Assembly (NCBI RefSeq): GCF_003610235.1
Contig: NZ_RAPR01000001.1
Location: 6,138,001 to 6,202,000, forward strand
From: Catellatospora citrea
GTDB lineage: Bacteria > Actinomycetota > Actinomycetes > Mycobacteriales > Micromonosporaceae
Length of the DNA stretch: 64,000 nucleotides
Direction of reading: 5' to 3'
A program made the translations under genes and the position numbers. A model generated the notes under the pieces. That model had not been told where the DNA came from. It searched no databases and saw only the letters and a program-made list of their open reading frames with translations. Positions 1 through 8,942 of the stretch are shown in pieces. Positions within the stretch are counted from its first letter, which is position 1, and each line of letters opens with the position of its first letter.

Positions 1-90
1 CGCTAGGATCTATGACCGCGGAGTGTTCGCGCCAACGCGCAGTGTGCGCAGCGGACCCAGTTCTGTCGCATGCCCGGCCCAGCCAGCGGC

Positions 91-134
91 GTTCAGTCGT
101 CGTCAAGTAATCCTCCACTGATCGTGACTAACGT
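91..134 (+). promoter_or_regulatory. SARP-type operator/promoter of SARP gene 1
   Basis: Three heptamers, GTTCAGT (91-97), GTCAAGT (102-108) and CTCCACT (113-119), are separated by 4 nt each, and a -10-like TAACGT (129-134) follows the last one after exactly 9 nt. Direct heptamers at 11-bp spacing just upstream of the -10 are the known layout of SARP-activated promoters. Transcription would start near 141, leaving a leader of about 180 nt before the GTG at 320, in which I see no other gene. The site is almost the same as the one before SARP gene 2 (39886-39929). Confidence 0.8.
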
Positions 135-319
135 TGTCAGGTATTGACCTGATGAAGCTGGTTGCCGTGCTCGGTTCGAGCGTGTCGGTGCCAGCTCGCA
201 GCAGACGACGCCTACCGGCGGATCTGTGTGGAGGACTCGTGTGATCCGTACGGAATCGGTCGGCGGCCGAATCCGCGATCCGTGGGAGCGCTACCGCCGA
301 CCGACATGAAGGAATCTGT

Positions 320-3300
320 GTGACCCCAGCCGTCCAGCGTTCCCCGACCAGTGCTGAGTTAGACACCGACGGCACGGTCCGCCTGCAGATCATGGGTCCA
401 CTGCGGGTATGGCGGGGCCGCGTCGAACTGGACACCGGTCCGCGTCAGCAGCGACGCCTGCTGGCGCTGCTGACGGCACGGGTCGGGCAGACGATCAGCA
501 TGGCGGACCTGGTGGACTCGCTGTGGGGCGACGACTGCCCGCCCAGCGCGATCAACGTCATCCACAAGTACATCGGGGCGCTGCGCCGGGTACTGGAGCC
601 GGCACTGCCCGCGCGGACCTCCGGGTCATACCTGGTGCGCAGCGGCAGCGGGTACCGGTTCACGGCCGGTCCGCAGACACTGGACCTGGTGGCGTTCCGC
701 CAACATGTCACCGAGGCCGAGGCAAACGTGCGCCAGAACCAGCCACGGGAGGCGCTGGCCTCCTATGTCGAGGCGCTGCGGCTGTGCCAGGGCAAGGCGG
801 GTGACGGGCTGGCCGACAGCGCCACGGTCAATGCCGTGTTCGCGGGCCTGAACGGGGAGTTCTTCGACGCGGTGGTCGACGCCGCGGACATCGCCGTCCC
901 GCTGGGCGAGCCCGCCCGGGTCCTGTCGTCGCTGCGGCTGGCCGCGGAGATGGACCCGTTTCACGAGCTCGTCCACGCGTGCCTGGTCACCGCCCTGGCC
1001 GCGGCCGGTCAGCAGGCCGAGGCGCTGACGGTGTTCCAGACGGTCCGTCAGCGCCTGGCCGAGGACCTGGGCATCGATCCGGGACACGCGCTGCAGGAGG
1101 CGCAGCGCCGAGTGCTGACCCAGACGGCGGCACGGCCCGCCCCCAATCCGACCGCTGCCGCGGCGCCGCTGGTCGCGGGGGCGCCGCTGGTACGTCCGGC
1201 GCAGCTGCCGCCGGACCTGTCGTGGTTCGTCGGCCGTTCGGCAGAGCTGGCGCTCCTGCAGGGACTGGTGGCGGGGATGCATGACGGTGAGCGCGGCGGG
1301 CCGCTCGTGGTAGCCGTCGACGGCATGGGCGGGGTGGGCAAGTCGACGCTGGCGGTTCACTTCGCACGGCAGGTCGCCGACCGGTTCCCCGACGGCCAGC
1401 TGTACCTCGACCTGCAAGGCGACCAGAACGACGGGACAGTCCACGCCGCCGATGCGCTGCGATCACTGCTGTTCGCCCTCGGCGCGCCCGCCGCGCATCT
1501 GCCCGACACCTTCGACGCCCTCGTCGGCAAGTATCGCAGCATGACCGCGGGCAAACGGTTTCTCGTCCTGCTCGACAACGTGCGGGACTCGGCCCAGGTC
1601 CGGCCACTGCTGCCCAACTGCGCCGACAGCCTTGTCCTGCTCACCAGCCGACGTCCCCTGCTCGGACTGGCGGCCTTCGACGGAGCCCACCTGTTCCGGC
1701 TCGCAGTGCCCAACCTGCATACCGCCCGCCAACTCCTTGAGCGGCGACTGCCCACCTCGGCCGGCGACACCGCGCTCGCCGACGAAATCATCGAACTCTG
1801 CGGCCGGCTGCCGCTGGCGCTGGCGGTGCTGGGTGCCCGCCTCACCGCCCGTCCCGCGCTGTCGCTGGCCGCCGTCGCCGCCGACCTGCGCGACGGCGCG
1901 CGACGGCTGGAAGCCTTCCCCGGCGACGCGGGCACCCGCGATCCGCGTACTGCGTTCTCGTGGTCCTACCACCAACTCAGCCCCGGTGCCGCGCGCATGT
2001 TCCGGCTGCTGTCAGTGTCGTTGACCGCCGGAATCACGGTGGCGGCCTGCGTCAGCCTCTCCGGGCTGGATCCGATGCGCACGCGCGCTGAACTCGACGA
2101 ACTCACCGAGGCCGCGCTCATCACCGAACAGGAAGAGGGCCGGTTCAGCTCCCACGTCCTGGTGAAGTCCTACGCCGGCGAGCTGTTCGGTGAGATCGAC
2201 CCGCCGCACGAGCAGCGTGCGGCAATCACCCGCCTGCTGGAGCACTATCTGCACAGCGGCTTCAACGCCCAGACCGTGTACACGCCGCACCGTCTGTCCA
2301 TCCCGCCTCCGCCACCCCAACCGGGCGTCACCCCCGAGCAGCCCGCCACCTTCGAGCAGGCCGGGGCCTGGTTCTCGGCCCATCACGAAGTTCTCGTCGA
2401 GGCCGTCCGCCTCGCGGCCGATGTCGACCATGGTGTCGCCCCTTGGCGGTTCGCCCTGATCATGCAGCACTATCTGCAGTGGGCTGGCTACTTCCAGGAC
2501 TGGGAGGACGTCACGCGCTGGGCGGTACGCGCCGCCCGTGCCACCGGCGACGAGATCGGCCAGGGACATGCTCTGCGCAGCCTCGCCGGTGCCCGATGGT
2601 CGCTTCGCGCCAACGACGAGGCCCTCCGCCTGCTCCACGCCGCACAGGAGATCTTCCACAAGCACGGCATGCTGCTGGAGCAGGCAGTGACCCACGTGAA
2701 CATGCACTGGGTCCACGAAGCACTGGGTCAGGACGAGCAGGCGCTGGCCCATGGCCGCCAGGCGCTGGACCTATACCGCGGCCTCGACCACCGCCGAGGT
2801 GTCAGCTTCAGCCTCATGTCCAGCGGCCGGTCGCTGTCGCGGCTCGGTCGGCTCGACGAGTCGGCCGAGCTCCTGAACCAGGTACTCGAGATCGTCGACC
2901 AGCTCCGCAGCGAACCGAACGCCGATACGGACATCCAGCGGATCGCGCTGGAAGCCGAGACCCGCATGGCTGTCGCGGCGAACCTCATCCGGCAGGGCCG
3001 CGCCGCCGACGCGGCCGCACAACTCGAACTGTCGGCGCGGTTGTCGGACCAGGTCAACCAGCGGACCAACCAGTTCGAAGCACTGCGCCAGCTCGCCGAA
3101 GTACGGGCGTCGACAGGAGACACGGCGGGTGCCGTCGAGGCGCTCGACAGCGCCCGGATGGTGCTGGACAGGTTCCCCGACGGTGGGCCCGACCATCTGC
3201 GTGCGCGGTTCGTCCGCCTGGCCGAGGAGTTGTCGGAGATTACCGCCGACACACAGGGTGATGATCCGCCAAAGTCCCCGAATGATCCCGGCACCGCTAC

Positions 3301-3325
3301 CGATGAGTTGCGGCCGCGCCGGTGA
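320..3325 (+). CDS. SARP-family regulator with NB-ARC and TPR domains (SARP 1)
   Basis: A 1001-residue transcriptional activator of the AfsR type. An OmpR-like winged helix spans about residues 28-112 and a bacterial transcriptional activation domain about 119-265. An NB-ARC ATPase follows, with Walker A GMGGVGKST near 335, Walker B FLVLLDN near 414 and a GRLPLAL motif near 496. TPR-like helices fill about 720-975. Proteins of this family bind heptameric direct repeats and recruit RNA polymerase, usually at secondary-metabolite genes. GTG 320 is chosen because AAGGAA lies at 309-314. Its own promoter carries such repeats, so autoregulation is likely. A paralogue, colinear along its whole length, lies at 40109-43048. 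No biosynthetic cluster is visible, so its targets are inferred only from operator sites. Confidence 0.93.
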   Translation: MTPAVQRSPTSAELDTDGTVRLQIMGPLRVWRGRVELDTGPRQQRRLLALLTARVGQTISMADLVDSLWGDDCPPSAINVIHKYIGALRRVLEPALPARTSGSYLVRSGSGYRFTAGPQTLDLVAFRQHVTEAEANVRQNQPREALASYVEALRLCQGKAGDGLADSATVNAVFAGLNGEFFDAVVDAADIAVPLGEPARVLSSLRLAAEMDPFHELVHACLVTALAAAGQQAEALTVFQTVRQRLAEDLGIDPGHALQEAQRRVLTQTAARPAPNPTAAAAPLVAGAPLVRPAQLPPDLSWFVGRSAELALLQGLVAGMHDGERGGPLVVAVDGMGGVGKSTLAVHFARQVADRFPDGQLYLDLQGDQNDGTVHAADALRSLLFALGAPAAHLPDTFDALVGKYRSMTAGKRFLVLLDNVRDSAQVRPLLPNCADSLVLLTSRRPLLGLAAFDGAHLFRLAVPNLHTARQLLERRLPTSAGDTALADEIIELCGRLPLALAVLGARLTARPALSLAAVAADLRDGARRLEAFPGDAGTRDPRTAFSWSYHQLSPGAARMFRLLSVSLTAGITVAACVSLSGLDPMRTRAELDELTEAALITEQEEGRFSSHVLVKSYAGELFGEIDPPHEQRAAITRLLEHYLHSGFNAQTVYTPHRLSIPPPPPQPGVTPEQPATFEQAGAWFSAHHEVLVEAVRLAADVDHGVAPWRFALIMQHYLQWAGYFQDWEDVTRWAVRAARATGDEIGQGHALRSLAGARWSLRANDEALRLLHAAQEIFHKHGMLLEQAVTHVNMHWVHEALGQDEQALAHGRQALDLYRGLDHRRGVSFSLMSSGRSLSRLGRLDESAELLNQVLEIVDQLRSEPNADTDIQRIALEAETRMAVAANLIRQGRAADAAAQLELSARLSDQVNQRTNQFEALRQLAEVRASTGDTAGAVEALDSARMVLDRFPDGGPDHLRARFVRLAEELSEITADTQGDDPPKSPNDPGTATDELRPRR

Positions 3326-3424
3326 TGGCTCGCGCCGACCGGCGTGCTCCTGCCGTGCGGTGACGCGACCGAAAGACGTCCAGGTCGGACGACTGTATGA
3401 CACCCGGACGGTATCGGGTCAGCG

Positions 3425-3457
3425 AGGAAGTGTCTGTCAAGTCGCCTTGCCTAGCGT
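3425..3457 (+). promoter_or_regulatory. SARP-type operator/promoter before KARI-like gene
   Basis: AGGAAGT (3425-3431), 4 nt, GTCAAGT (3436-3442), 9 nt, then the hexamer TAGCGT (3452-3457). It is nearly the same as the site before the hemerythrin gene (21109-21141), including the sequence just around the heptamers. The predicted start is near 3464, giving a leader of about 125 nt. It would serve the 3589-5853 gene group. Confidence 0.8.
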
Positions 3458-3588
3458 GATCTTTGCCAGCGCAGCGAGGCGCTGCTACCACAACGACACC
3501 GCCCGGCGGCCGCGAGCGCCAGCAGTCAGCGCGCATGTCGCTCTCGCCCGCGTCGAGCCTTCCCGAACTACGAGGTGAACACACCATC

Positions 3589-4302
3589 GTGTCCATCAGG
3601 GTCTACTACGACAACGACGCTGAGCTGTCCTTCATCCGGTCACGGAGGATCGCGGTGATCGGCTTTGGCGAGCAGGGCCAGGCCCACGCATTGTCACTCA
3701 GGGACTCGGGCGTCGAGGTGACGGTTGGGCTGCGGCCGGGCTCGCCCAGCCGGTCCCGGGCCCAGGATTGCGGGCTGGATGTGCGCGACCCCGCGGTGGC
3801 GGCGGCATGGGCAGACGTGATCATGGTGCTGGTACCCGACGTCGCGCATCGCGCCCTGCATGCACAATCGATCGCGCCGCACCTCACTCCCGGCAAGATG
3901 CTGCTGATAGGCAACACCCTCGCCGCACGGTACGGACTGATCAAAGTCCCGCCGCAGGTGACACTGGCACTGATCGCCCCGAACGGCCCGGGGAACCTGG
4001 TCCGCGAGCAGTATCTGGCCGGAGGCGGGGTGCCGTGCCTTGTCTCCATCGGGCACAACCCCACCGGTGACGGCCTCGCACTCGCTCTGTCGTATGCGAA
4101 GGCGATCGGGGCCACCCGCTCCGGCGTCGTCGAGGTCGACTTCAGGGACGCGATAATGATCGGCCTGTACGGTGAGCGAGTGCAGGCCGCAGGTGGCACC
4201 GCGGCACTGGTGCGTTCGAAATTCGCATTGCTGAACCACACCGCCGCTTCGGCCGACTGGACCTGTGACCGCAAGCCGCCCGGCGACCAGATCCGCCAAT
4301 GA
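3589..4302 (+). CDS. Truncated ketol-acid reductoisomerase-like protein, probably non-catalytic
   Basis: The 237 residues align closely with the first two thirds of the intact IlvC in this window (55331-56341, 336 aa). The NADPH-binding GFGEQG motif and the Rossmann fold region are kept. The catalytic loop GHGFN of IlvC is IGNTL here, so the His is lost. In the metal site TDLFGEQ becomes IGLYGER, losing the Asp but keeping the Glu. The knotted C-terminal domain, normally about 140 residues, is missing after a short unrelated tail. GTG 3589 matches the IlvC start. An upstream in-frame start at 3463 lies at the predicted transcription start and is less likely. The ATGA overlap with the next gene implies translational coupling. 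It is probably a repurposed NAD(P)-binding protein; decay is also possible, although the frame is open and regulated. Confidence 0.85.
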   Translation: MSIRVYYDNDAELSFIRSRRIAVIGFGEQGQAHALSLRDSGVEVTVGLRPGSPSRSRAQDCGLDVRDPAVAAAWADVIMVLVPDVAHRALHAQSIAPHLTPGKMLLIGNTLAARYGLIKVPPQVTLALIAPNGPGNLVREQYLAGGGVPCLVSIGHNPTGDGLALALSYAKAIGATRSGVVEVDFRDAIMIGLYGERVQAAGGTAALVRSKFALLNHTAASADWTCDRKPPGDQIRQ

Positions 4303-5009
4303 GCGCACACGCCGCGGGCCTGGCGCCCTCCACGACGCAACGGCCAGATCAGGGCGTGCAGATACGCCCCTGGCTACCGCGCGATGTCGATCTGCTGAGG
4401 CAGGCTCATCACCGGCTGTCCCCGCAGACCATCTGGCAGAGGTTCGGGCTGGGCGGATCGACACTGCCCCGCGCCTACCTGCGCATGATCTGCCGACAGT
4501 CCACGGAGCTGGACGCCCCGCGGAACTGGTCGATGATGGTGGCCCACCACGACGACGTGCTCGTCGGCTGGGCAGAGGCCCGGCCGAATCGCCACGGCCA
4601 ACACGAACTCGCGGTGGTCGTCGTCGACGCCTGGCAGGGCCGGGGTGTGGGGTCACGTCTGGCCAATGCCATCCTGGCCGAATGCGTGCGGTCCGGTGCC
4701 GCCGTATACGCCTGCATCCATCCGGGCAATGTCGCGGCACACCGTCTCGTCGTCGCCGCGGCCCGGGGCGTATCCGAACGCACGCTGCGGCACGAGATTC
4801 AGGACGGCCTGGTGCATTACGTCCTTGACAGGTCGGCCGACACCCCGTCTTCGGCGGGCGTTGCGCTCCGGAACGCGCCAGATCTGAGCGCCGGTGTTGG
4901 CCCGGACCCGAAGCCGCGGCCCGTCGGCCCCCTGCCGGCACTTCTCGGCGACCTCGCGGCCGTCATCGGCTTGATAACCGAAAGTCGGCGGATGAAGCGC
5001 CGCCAGTAG
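4299..5009 (+). CDS. GNAT-family N-acetyltransferase
   Basis: A 236-residue protein with a single GNAT fold. The acetyl-CoA loop reads WQGRGVGSRL near residue 113, preceded by the usual beta-4 strand LAVVVVD. The ATG overlaps the stop of the KARI-like gene (ATGA), so the two are translationally coupled. The C-terminal 60 residues are Pro/Arg-rich and look disordered. The substrate is unknown. It belongs to the group driven by the SARP-type site at 3425-3457. Confidence 0.85.
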   Translation: MSAHAAGLAPSTTQRPDQGVQIRPWLPRDVDLLRQAHHRLSPQTIWQRFGLGGSTLPRAYLRMICRQSTELDAPRNWSMMVAHHDDVLVGWAEARPNRHGQHELAVVVVDAWQGRGVGSRLANAILAECVRSGAAVYACIHPGNVAAHRLVVAAARGVSERTLRHEIQDGLVHYVLDRSADTPSSAGVALRNAPDLSAGVGPDPKPRPVGPLPALLGDLAAVIGLITESRRMKRRQ

Positions 5010-5091
5010 CAGGCGGGCCAGGACCCGGCCGAGCGCAACCAGCGGATCCCGTAGCGGGCTCCGACCTCACGAACAGGAGCGACTGAACACC

Positions 5092-5853
5092 ATGCCCATC
5101 AACGTCGACATGATCTGCAATGCTTGGTCGCACGCGTTCTACCGCGTCTGCGAAGCGACGCCCGACGGCTGGTGCGCCAAGCGGGGCGAGGTCAGGGCGG
5201 GCGTGACCAGGGTCCCGACTTCGTCACTCAACGTGGCGTGGAGCATGGCCCCTGATCCCGACCTTGCGGCGCTGGACGAGCTGGCCACCCGCGTCAGTGA
5301 GTTCGGCGTGCCGTGGTCGATCATCGTTCGAGGCTCGGCAGGCGGGGCCGTCGCCGACCTGGCTGCCCGGCACGGCCTGACCACGCGCGGGGAGAGGCCG
5401 TTCATGGTCTGCCCGGCCGACGACGCGGTGTTGCGCGCCGACGATTCGCGGCAGGCGCTGATCCGGCCGGTCGGGGCGCAGTCGGCCGACTCCTATACGG
5501 CTGCCCTGACCACGGGCTTCGAGGTGCCCGATGGCTTCTTCGGTTCGCTGATGGGCGGGGGAGTGCTCGATGCGCCGGACATGACCGGTTACCTGGCCGA
5601 AGAGGCGGGCGAACTGGTCGCGACCGGCTTCGGCATACGCGGTGGCGGCGGGTTGGCCGTATTCAACATCGCCGTGGTGCCACCTGTCCGCGGCCGAGGT
5701 CTCGGCCGGGCGATGACCGCGCGGGTGGTTGCCGACGGCTTCGCCGCCGGCGCCGAGGCTGCGTATCTGAATCCGTCGGCAGCCGCGCAGCCGCTGTATG
5801 AGTCGATGGGCTTTCGCGTAGTCGAGTCATGGGCAGTGTTCACGGCGTCCTGA
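5092..5853 (+). CDS. GNAT-family N-acetyltransferase, paralogue of 34933-35700
   Basis: A 253-residue protein with a C-terminal GNAT domain. The acetyl-CoA loop RGRGLGRA near residue 199 follows the strand FNIAVVP, and a typical C-terminal YESMGF motif is present. The N-terminal 120 residues form a second, divergent half. It is similar along its whole length to the protein at 34933-35700, including SLN near residue 45, PDLAALDELAT and the end YESMGFR. It starts 82 nt after the previous stop with a GGAG ribosome site, and it is probably cotranscribed with the KARI-like gene. A strong hairpin follows it. The substrate is unknown. Confidence 0.88.
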   Translation: MPINVDMICNAWSHAFYRVCEATPDGWCAKRGEVRAGVTRVPTSSLNVAWSMAPDPDLAALDELATRVSEFGVPWSIIVRGSAGGAVADLAARHGLTTRGERPFMVCPADDAVLRADDSRQALIRPVGAQSADSYTAALTTGFEVPDGFFGSLMGGGVLDAPDMTGYLAEEAGELVATGFGIRGGGGLAVFNIAVVPPVRGRGLGRAMTARVVADGFAAGAEAAYLNPSAAAQPLYESMGFRVVESWAVFTAS

Positions 5854-5866
5854 CCATCCGACAGAG

Positions 5867-5895
5867 GTCTGCCCGGCGGGCCGCGCCGGGCAGAC
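5867..5895 (+). terminator. Rho-independent-like hairpin
   Basis: An 11-bp perfect stem (GTCTGCCCGGC with GCCGGGCAGAC) and a 7-nt loop lie 14 nt after the acetyltransferase stop. There is no U-tract, as is usual in actinomycetes. It would end the 3464-5853 transcript before the GGDEF gene. Confidence 0.7.
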
Positions 5896-6128
5896 AACGC
5901 GGGATCGCCCGGTTTCGAAAATATTTGTCCCTAAAATGACATTTGTGCCCACTGGGCAGTTGATCTCTACGCGATCGATGCTCTCTGGCACCGGCCCGGC
6001 TCCTGAGGATTAAGGTGATTCTGGAGCCGCGTTTGCGCCGCTCGGAGGGTCGGAGTCGGGCCGGCGCCCGTTTCGGGCGATGCCGAGCTGCCACGCTCAT
6101 CACGTCCCGCCCCGGAAGGTGGACGCCG

Positions 6129-8015
6129 ATGTCGAGCATGCCTCCAGCAGGGTCCGCGAAGGAGCATCGGTCCGCGTGGACCGTCGTACTGGCCACAGCT
6201 GTGTTCACGGCCGCCGCGGCTTTGCTCGTCGGGCTCGGCCCGCGCCCGCGCCTGGCGATGTACGAGACCCTCTGCGTGCTGTATGGGCTGTACACCGTGG
6301 GCGCGTTGCGGGAGGCGCGCCGTGGTTCGCCGAAGGAGCCGCGTACCCGATCCTTCTGGCGCTGGGCGACGGTCGGTGGCGTTCTCCTGGTGGCCGGATC
6401 CCTCGTGCAGGTGGTGGCCGGGGTGGGCGCATGGCCCGCTGCGGCATCGCCAATGATGATCACCAAAACGCTGGCTGTCGCGGCGTTCGCGACCATCACC
6501 TGGCCCATGCTGGCCTGGCCGCTGAACGTGGCCGGACGCCAGCGGTTACGAGTGCTCCTGGATGCCGCCACGGTGGTGTGCGGCGTGGGGGTCTTCACCT
6601 GGGTGCTGGCACACGACAACGGCGCGAGACCGGTCAACGAGCTCGACCTGCTGCTGACACTGCTGGCCAGCGGTGTACTGGTGGCCACGGCGTTCGCGAT
6701 GGTGCGCCTGATCCTCAGCGGGTCCGCGCCGTTCAGTCCCGCGACCGCTGCCACCGGCACGTCGGCGCTCCTGCTGCTGGCCATCGGTATCGCCACCGAT
6801 GGGCTGACCGGCCCCCAGCCTGACGCGCGGCTGCTGTTCACGTCGAAGCTGCTGTCCGGGGCACTGCTGGCGGTCACCCCTCAGGTTGAGCGGATCACCC
6901 ACAAGGCCCGCGACGCCGTAGTGCCGCCTCGGCGGATCAGCGGCACGCTGCCCTACCTCGCCGTGGCGGCCGCGCAGGTGTTGCTGATCGTGCAGTTGGG
7001 CAAGCACGGCCTCACCGTCGCGACCTGGGGCGTCATCGTGGGGATGGCGCTGATCACGGCGCTGGTGACGGTGCGGCAGAAGGTCACCGCAACCGACAAC
7101 GACCGCCTGATCGACCGGCTCGACGCCACCCTGGCCACGCTCAGCGCGCAGGAACGGCGCTTCCGTTCGCTGGTGCAGAACGCCACTGACGTGACTCTGG
7201 TCGTCGACCGCGCTGGTGACATCGTCTACGCCAGTCCGTCGCTGGGGACCGTGCTGGGAGTGTCGCCGCAGGACGCGGTCGGCAGGGCCGCGTGCCAGGC
7301 CCTGCCGGCCAACCTGCCCACTGGTGCCCGGCGCTGGGCGGAGCAGCTGTCGAGCCATGCCACGCACCGCGACGAACTGCATCTGCGCCAGCGCGACGGC
7401 ACCCTCAAGTACCTCGAGCTGATCTCCACGAACCTGCTGGACGACCCGGCAGTGAACGGCGTCGTGATCAACTTGCGGGACGTCACCGAGGCCAAGGATC
7501 TGCAACGCCGGCTGCGCCACGAGGCAACCCATGACGCCCTGACCGGCCTGGCCAACCGTGCGCTGCTCAACGAGCAGCTCTCCGCCGGGCGCGCCCGGGG
7601 TGACAGCGCCGTGCTGCTGCTCGATCTCGACGGCTTCAAGGAGGTCAACGACCAGTTCGGCCACCATGTGGGCGACCAGCTGCTGGTCGTGGTCGCTCGG
7701 CGACTACGGCACATGGTGAGGCCCGTCGACATGGTGGCGAGGTTGGGCGGCGACGAGTTCGTGGTGCTGTTGCGCCATGAAAGCGCCGAGGCCGCCATGG
7801 TCACGGCTAGGCGCATTCTGCAGAGGCTGGCCGGCAACGCGTACGTCGACGGCAGGAACCTGCAGGTCCAGACCAGCATCGGTGTCGCGGTCGGCACCGA
7901 CGTCGAGTTCGACACCCTGTTGCGACACGCGGACGAAGCGATGTACCAGGCCAAGCGCAGCGGTTGCGGGGTAGCCCTGCACAGCGGGATGAACACCGAA
8001 CCCGCGGCCGCCTGA
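6129..8015 (+). CDS. Membrane diguanylate cyclase (multi-TM, PAS, GGDEF)
   Basis: A 628-residue membrane protein. About nine hydrophobic helices fill residues 15-325, a PAS domain covers about 344-457 and a GGDEF domain about 465-620. The active-site GGDEF is intact at about 540-544. The inhibitory RxxD site (RPVD) lies exactly five residues before it, so a c-di-GMP-producing, product-inhibited enzyme is expected. There is no EAL domain. ATG 6129 is chosen because GGAAGGTGGA precedes it by 6 nt and hydrophobic helices start soon after. An in-frame start at 6015 has no such support. The 5896-6128 upstream stretch is AT-richer (5917-5950) and probably holds its promoter. The input signal is unknown. 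Confidence 0.92.
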   Translation: MSSMPPAGSAKEHRSAWTVVLATAVFTAAAALLVGLGPRPRLAMYETLCVLYGLYTVGALREARRGSPKEPRTRSFWRWATVGGVLLVAGSLVQVVAGVGAWPAAASPMMITKTLAVAAFATITWPMLAWPLNVAGRQRLRVLLDAATVVCGVGVFTWVLAHDNGARPVNELDLLLTLLASGVLVATAFAMVRLILSGSAPFSPATAATGTSALLLLAIGIATDGLTGPQPDARLLFTSKLLSGALLAVTPQVERITHKARDAVVPPRRISGTLPYLAVAAAQVLLIVQLGKHGLTVATWGVIVGMALITALVTVRQKVTATDNDRLIDRLDATLATLSAQERRFRSLVQNATDVTLVVDRAGDIVYASPSLGTVLGVSPQDAVGRAACQALPANLPTGARRWAEQLSSHATHRDELHLRQRDGTLKYLELISTNLLDDPAVNGVVINLRDVTEAKDLQRRLRHEATHDALTGLANRALLNEQLSAGRARGDSAVLLLDLDGFKEVNDQFGHHVGDQLLVVVARRLRHMVRPVDMVARLGGDEFVVLLRHESAEAAMVTARRILQRLAGNAYVDGRNLQVQTSIGVAVGTDVEFDTLLRHADEAMYQAKRSGCGVALHSGMNTEPAAA

Positions 8016-8029
8016 CCGGGCCGGTGGTC

Positions 8030-8749
8030 TCAGCCGCCGACCCCGTCACACGGATCGAGCAGCCAGCCCCGGGCACACTGATCGGCGAAACCCGCCGGTC
8101 CGAGCACCGCCAGCGTCGTGTCACGTACGGCGGCCAGGTCGGCCACGGCATCGGGGTCGGGTACGTGCCCCAGCGCGGCAAAAGCGCTCTCCGCGGCGCC
8201 GGTCATCCGTGCGGCCCTGACGTGGTCGCCCGCCGCCGACGCCAACGCGGCGTCAGCCACACAGACGTAGGGCACGAGGTCGTCCCAGCCGTTGCGGAAC
8301 ACCCCCTCGCGGCAGGCCGCGAACAGCTCCTTCGCTGCGTCGAGATTGCCAAGTCCCAGTTCGCAGAAGGCCAGATCGTGGTACTCGGAGTGCACGCCCT
8401 TGATCTGGTTGAGGGCCTCGTTGAGGGCGATGTTCTCCCGGTACAGCTCACGGGCCCGGGTCAGGTCGCCCGAGATGCGCGCTACGCTGGCCAGCACATG
8501 CCGGGGCCGTTCCTCCAGGCCGCGGTCGCCCGCCCGCAGTGCGACGGCGAGCCCGTGGCGTGCCTGGTTTGCGGCGGCGCGCAGGTCGCCGCGGCGCAGG
8601 GCGACCCGGGCCAGGTTGTAACGGGCAGAGACCTCGCCGTGCGCGTCGCCGACGGCACCTGCCCTGACGATCTCCGCCTTGCTCATGGTCACCACGGCCT
8701 CGGTTTCACCCCGCCGGAATGCCAGGTGCACCTTCTCGCTGAAACTCAT
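8030..8749 (-). CDS. Orphan TPR protein 1
   Basis: A 239-residue, all-helical protein of TPR-like repeats without a DNA-binding or enzymatic domain. Paralogues lie at 43166-43894 and 54007-54795. All three share a RPRHVLA/RPRLVLA helix, YHDLAFCELGLGN-like and GWDDLVPY motifs, and an end of the form AARM..A..AFAALG followed by PDP. That end resembles the C-terminal TPR segments of large ATPase regulators (LAL/SARP), so it may be a detached sensory or partner module; this is inference. The ATG at 8749 is preceded by GAGGA. The gene has its own SARP-type promoter (8815-8847). Confidence 0.8.
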   Translation of the reverse strand: MSFSEKVHLAFRRGETEAVVTMSKAEIVRAGAVGDAHGEVSARYNLARVALRRGDLRAAANQARHGLAVALRAGDRGLEERPRHVLASVARISGDLTRARELYRENIALNEALNQIKGVHSEYHDLAFCELGLGNLDAAKELFAACREGVFRNGWDDLVPYVCVADAALASAAGDHVRAARMTGAAESAFAALGHVPDPDAVADLAAVRDTTLAVLGPAGFADQCARGWLLDPCDGVGG

Positions 8750-8814
8750 GTGGGTTGTCCTCGCATCCCTGCTCCACGCTGCCGTCGGTCGCTTCCGATC
8801 GAACAGGCGCGGCG

Positions 8815-8847
8815 AACCTATCCCGGACAAGTTGACAAACTCTTCCT
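8815..8847 (-). promoter_or_regulatory. SARP-type operator/promoter of TPR gene 1
   Basis: On the minus strand: AGGAAGA (8847-8841), 4 nt, GTCAACT (8836-8830), 9 nt, TAGGTT (8820-8815). The spacing is the same as at the other sites. The predicted start is near 8808 and the leader about 60 nt. It lies back to back with the sigma-gene site at 8892-8935. Confidence 0.75.
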
Positions 8848-8891
8848 CGGTTGTCTGACCGCCTGCGAGCCACACCTCTCCGCTGCCACGG

Positions 8892-8935
8892 CTTACTTCG
8901 GCGTCAAGAAAAACTTCCTTGGCCTCGCCTAACTT
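8892..8935 (+). promoter_or_regulatory. SARP-type operator/leaderless promoter of sigma gene
   Basis: CTTACTT (8892-8898), 4 nt, GTCAAGA (8903-8909), 4 nt, CTTCCTT (8914-8920), 9 nt, TAACTT (8930-8935). The hexamer ends 7 nt before the ATG at 8943, so transcription should start at or next to that ATG and give a leaderless mRNA. The heptamers are more degenerate than in the SARP genes, but spacing and hexamer agree. Confidence 0.7.
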
Positions 8936-8942
8936 GCACAAC

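Noticed and set aside
3463..3588. Longer N-terminus for the KARI-like protein
   Set aside because: The extension starts at the predicted transcription start, has no ribosome site and is absent from IlvC proteins.
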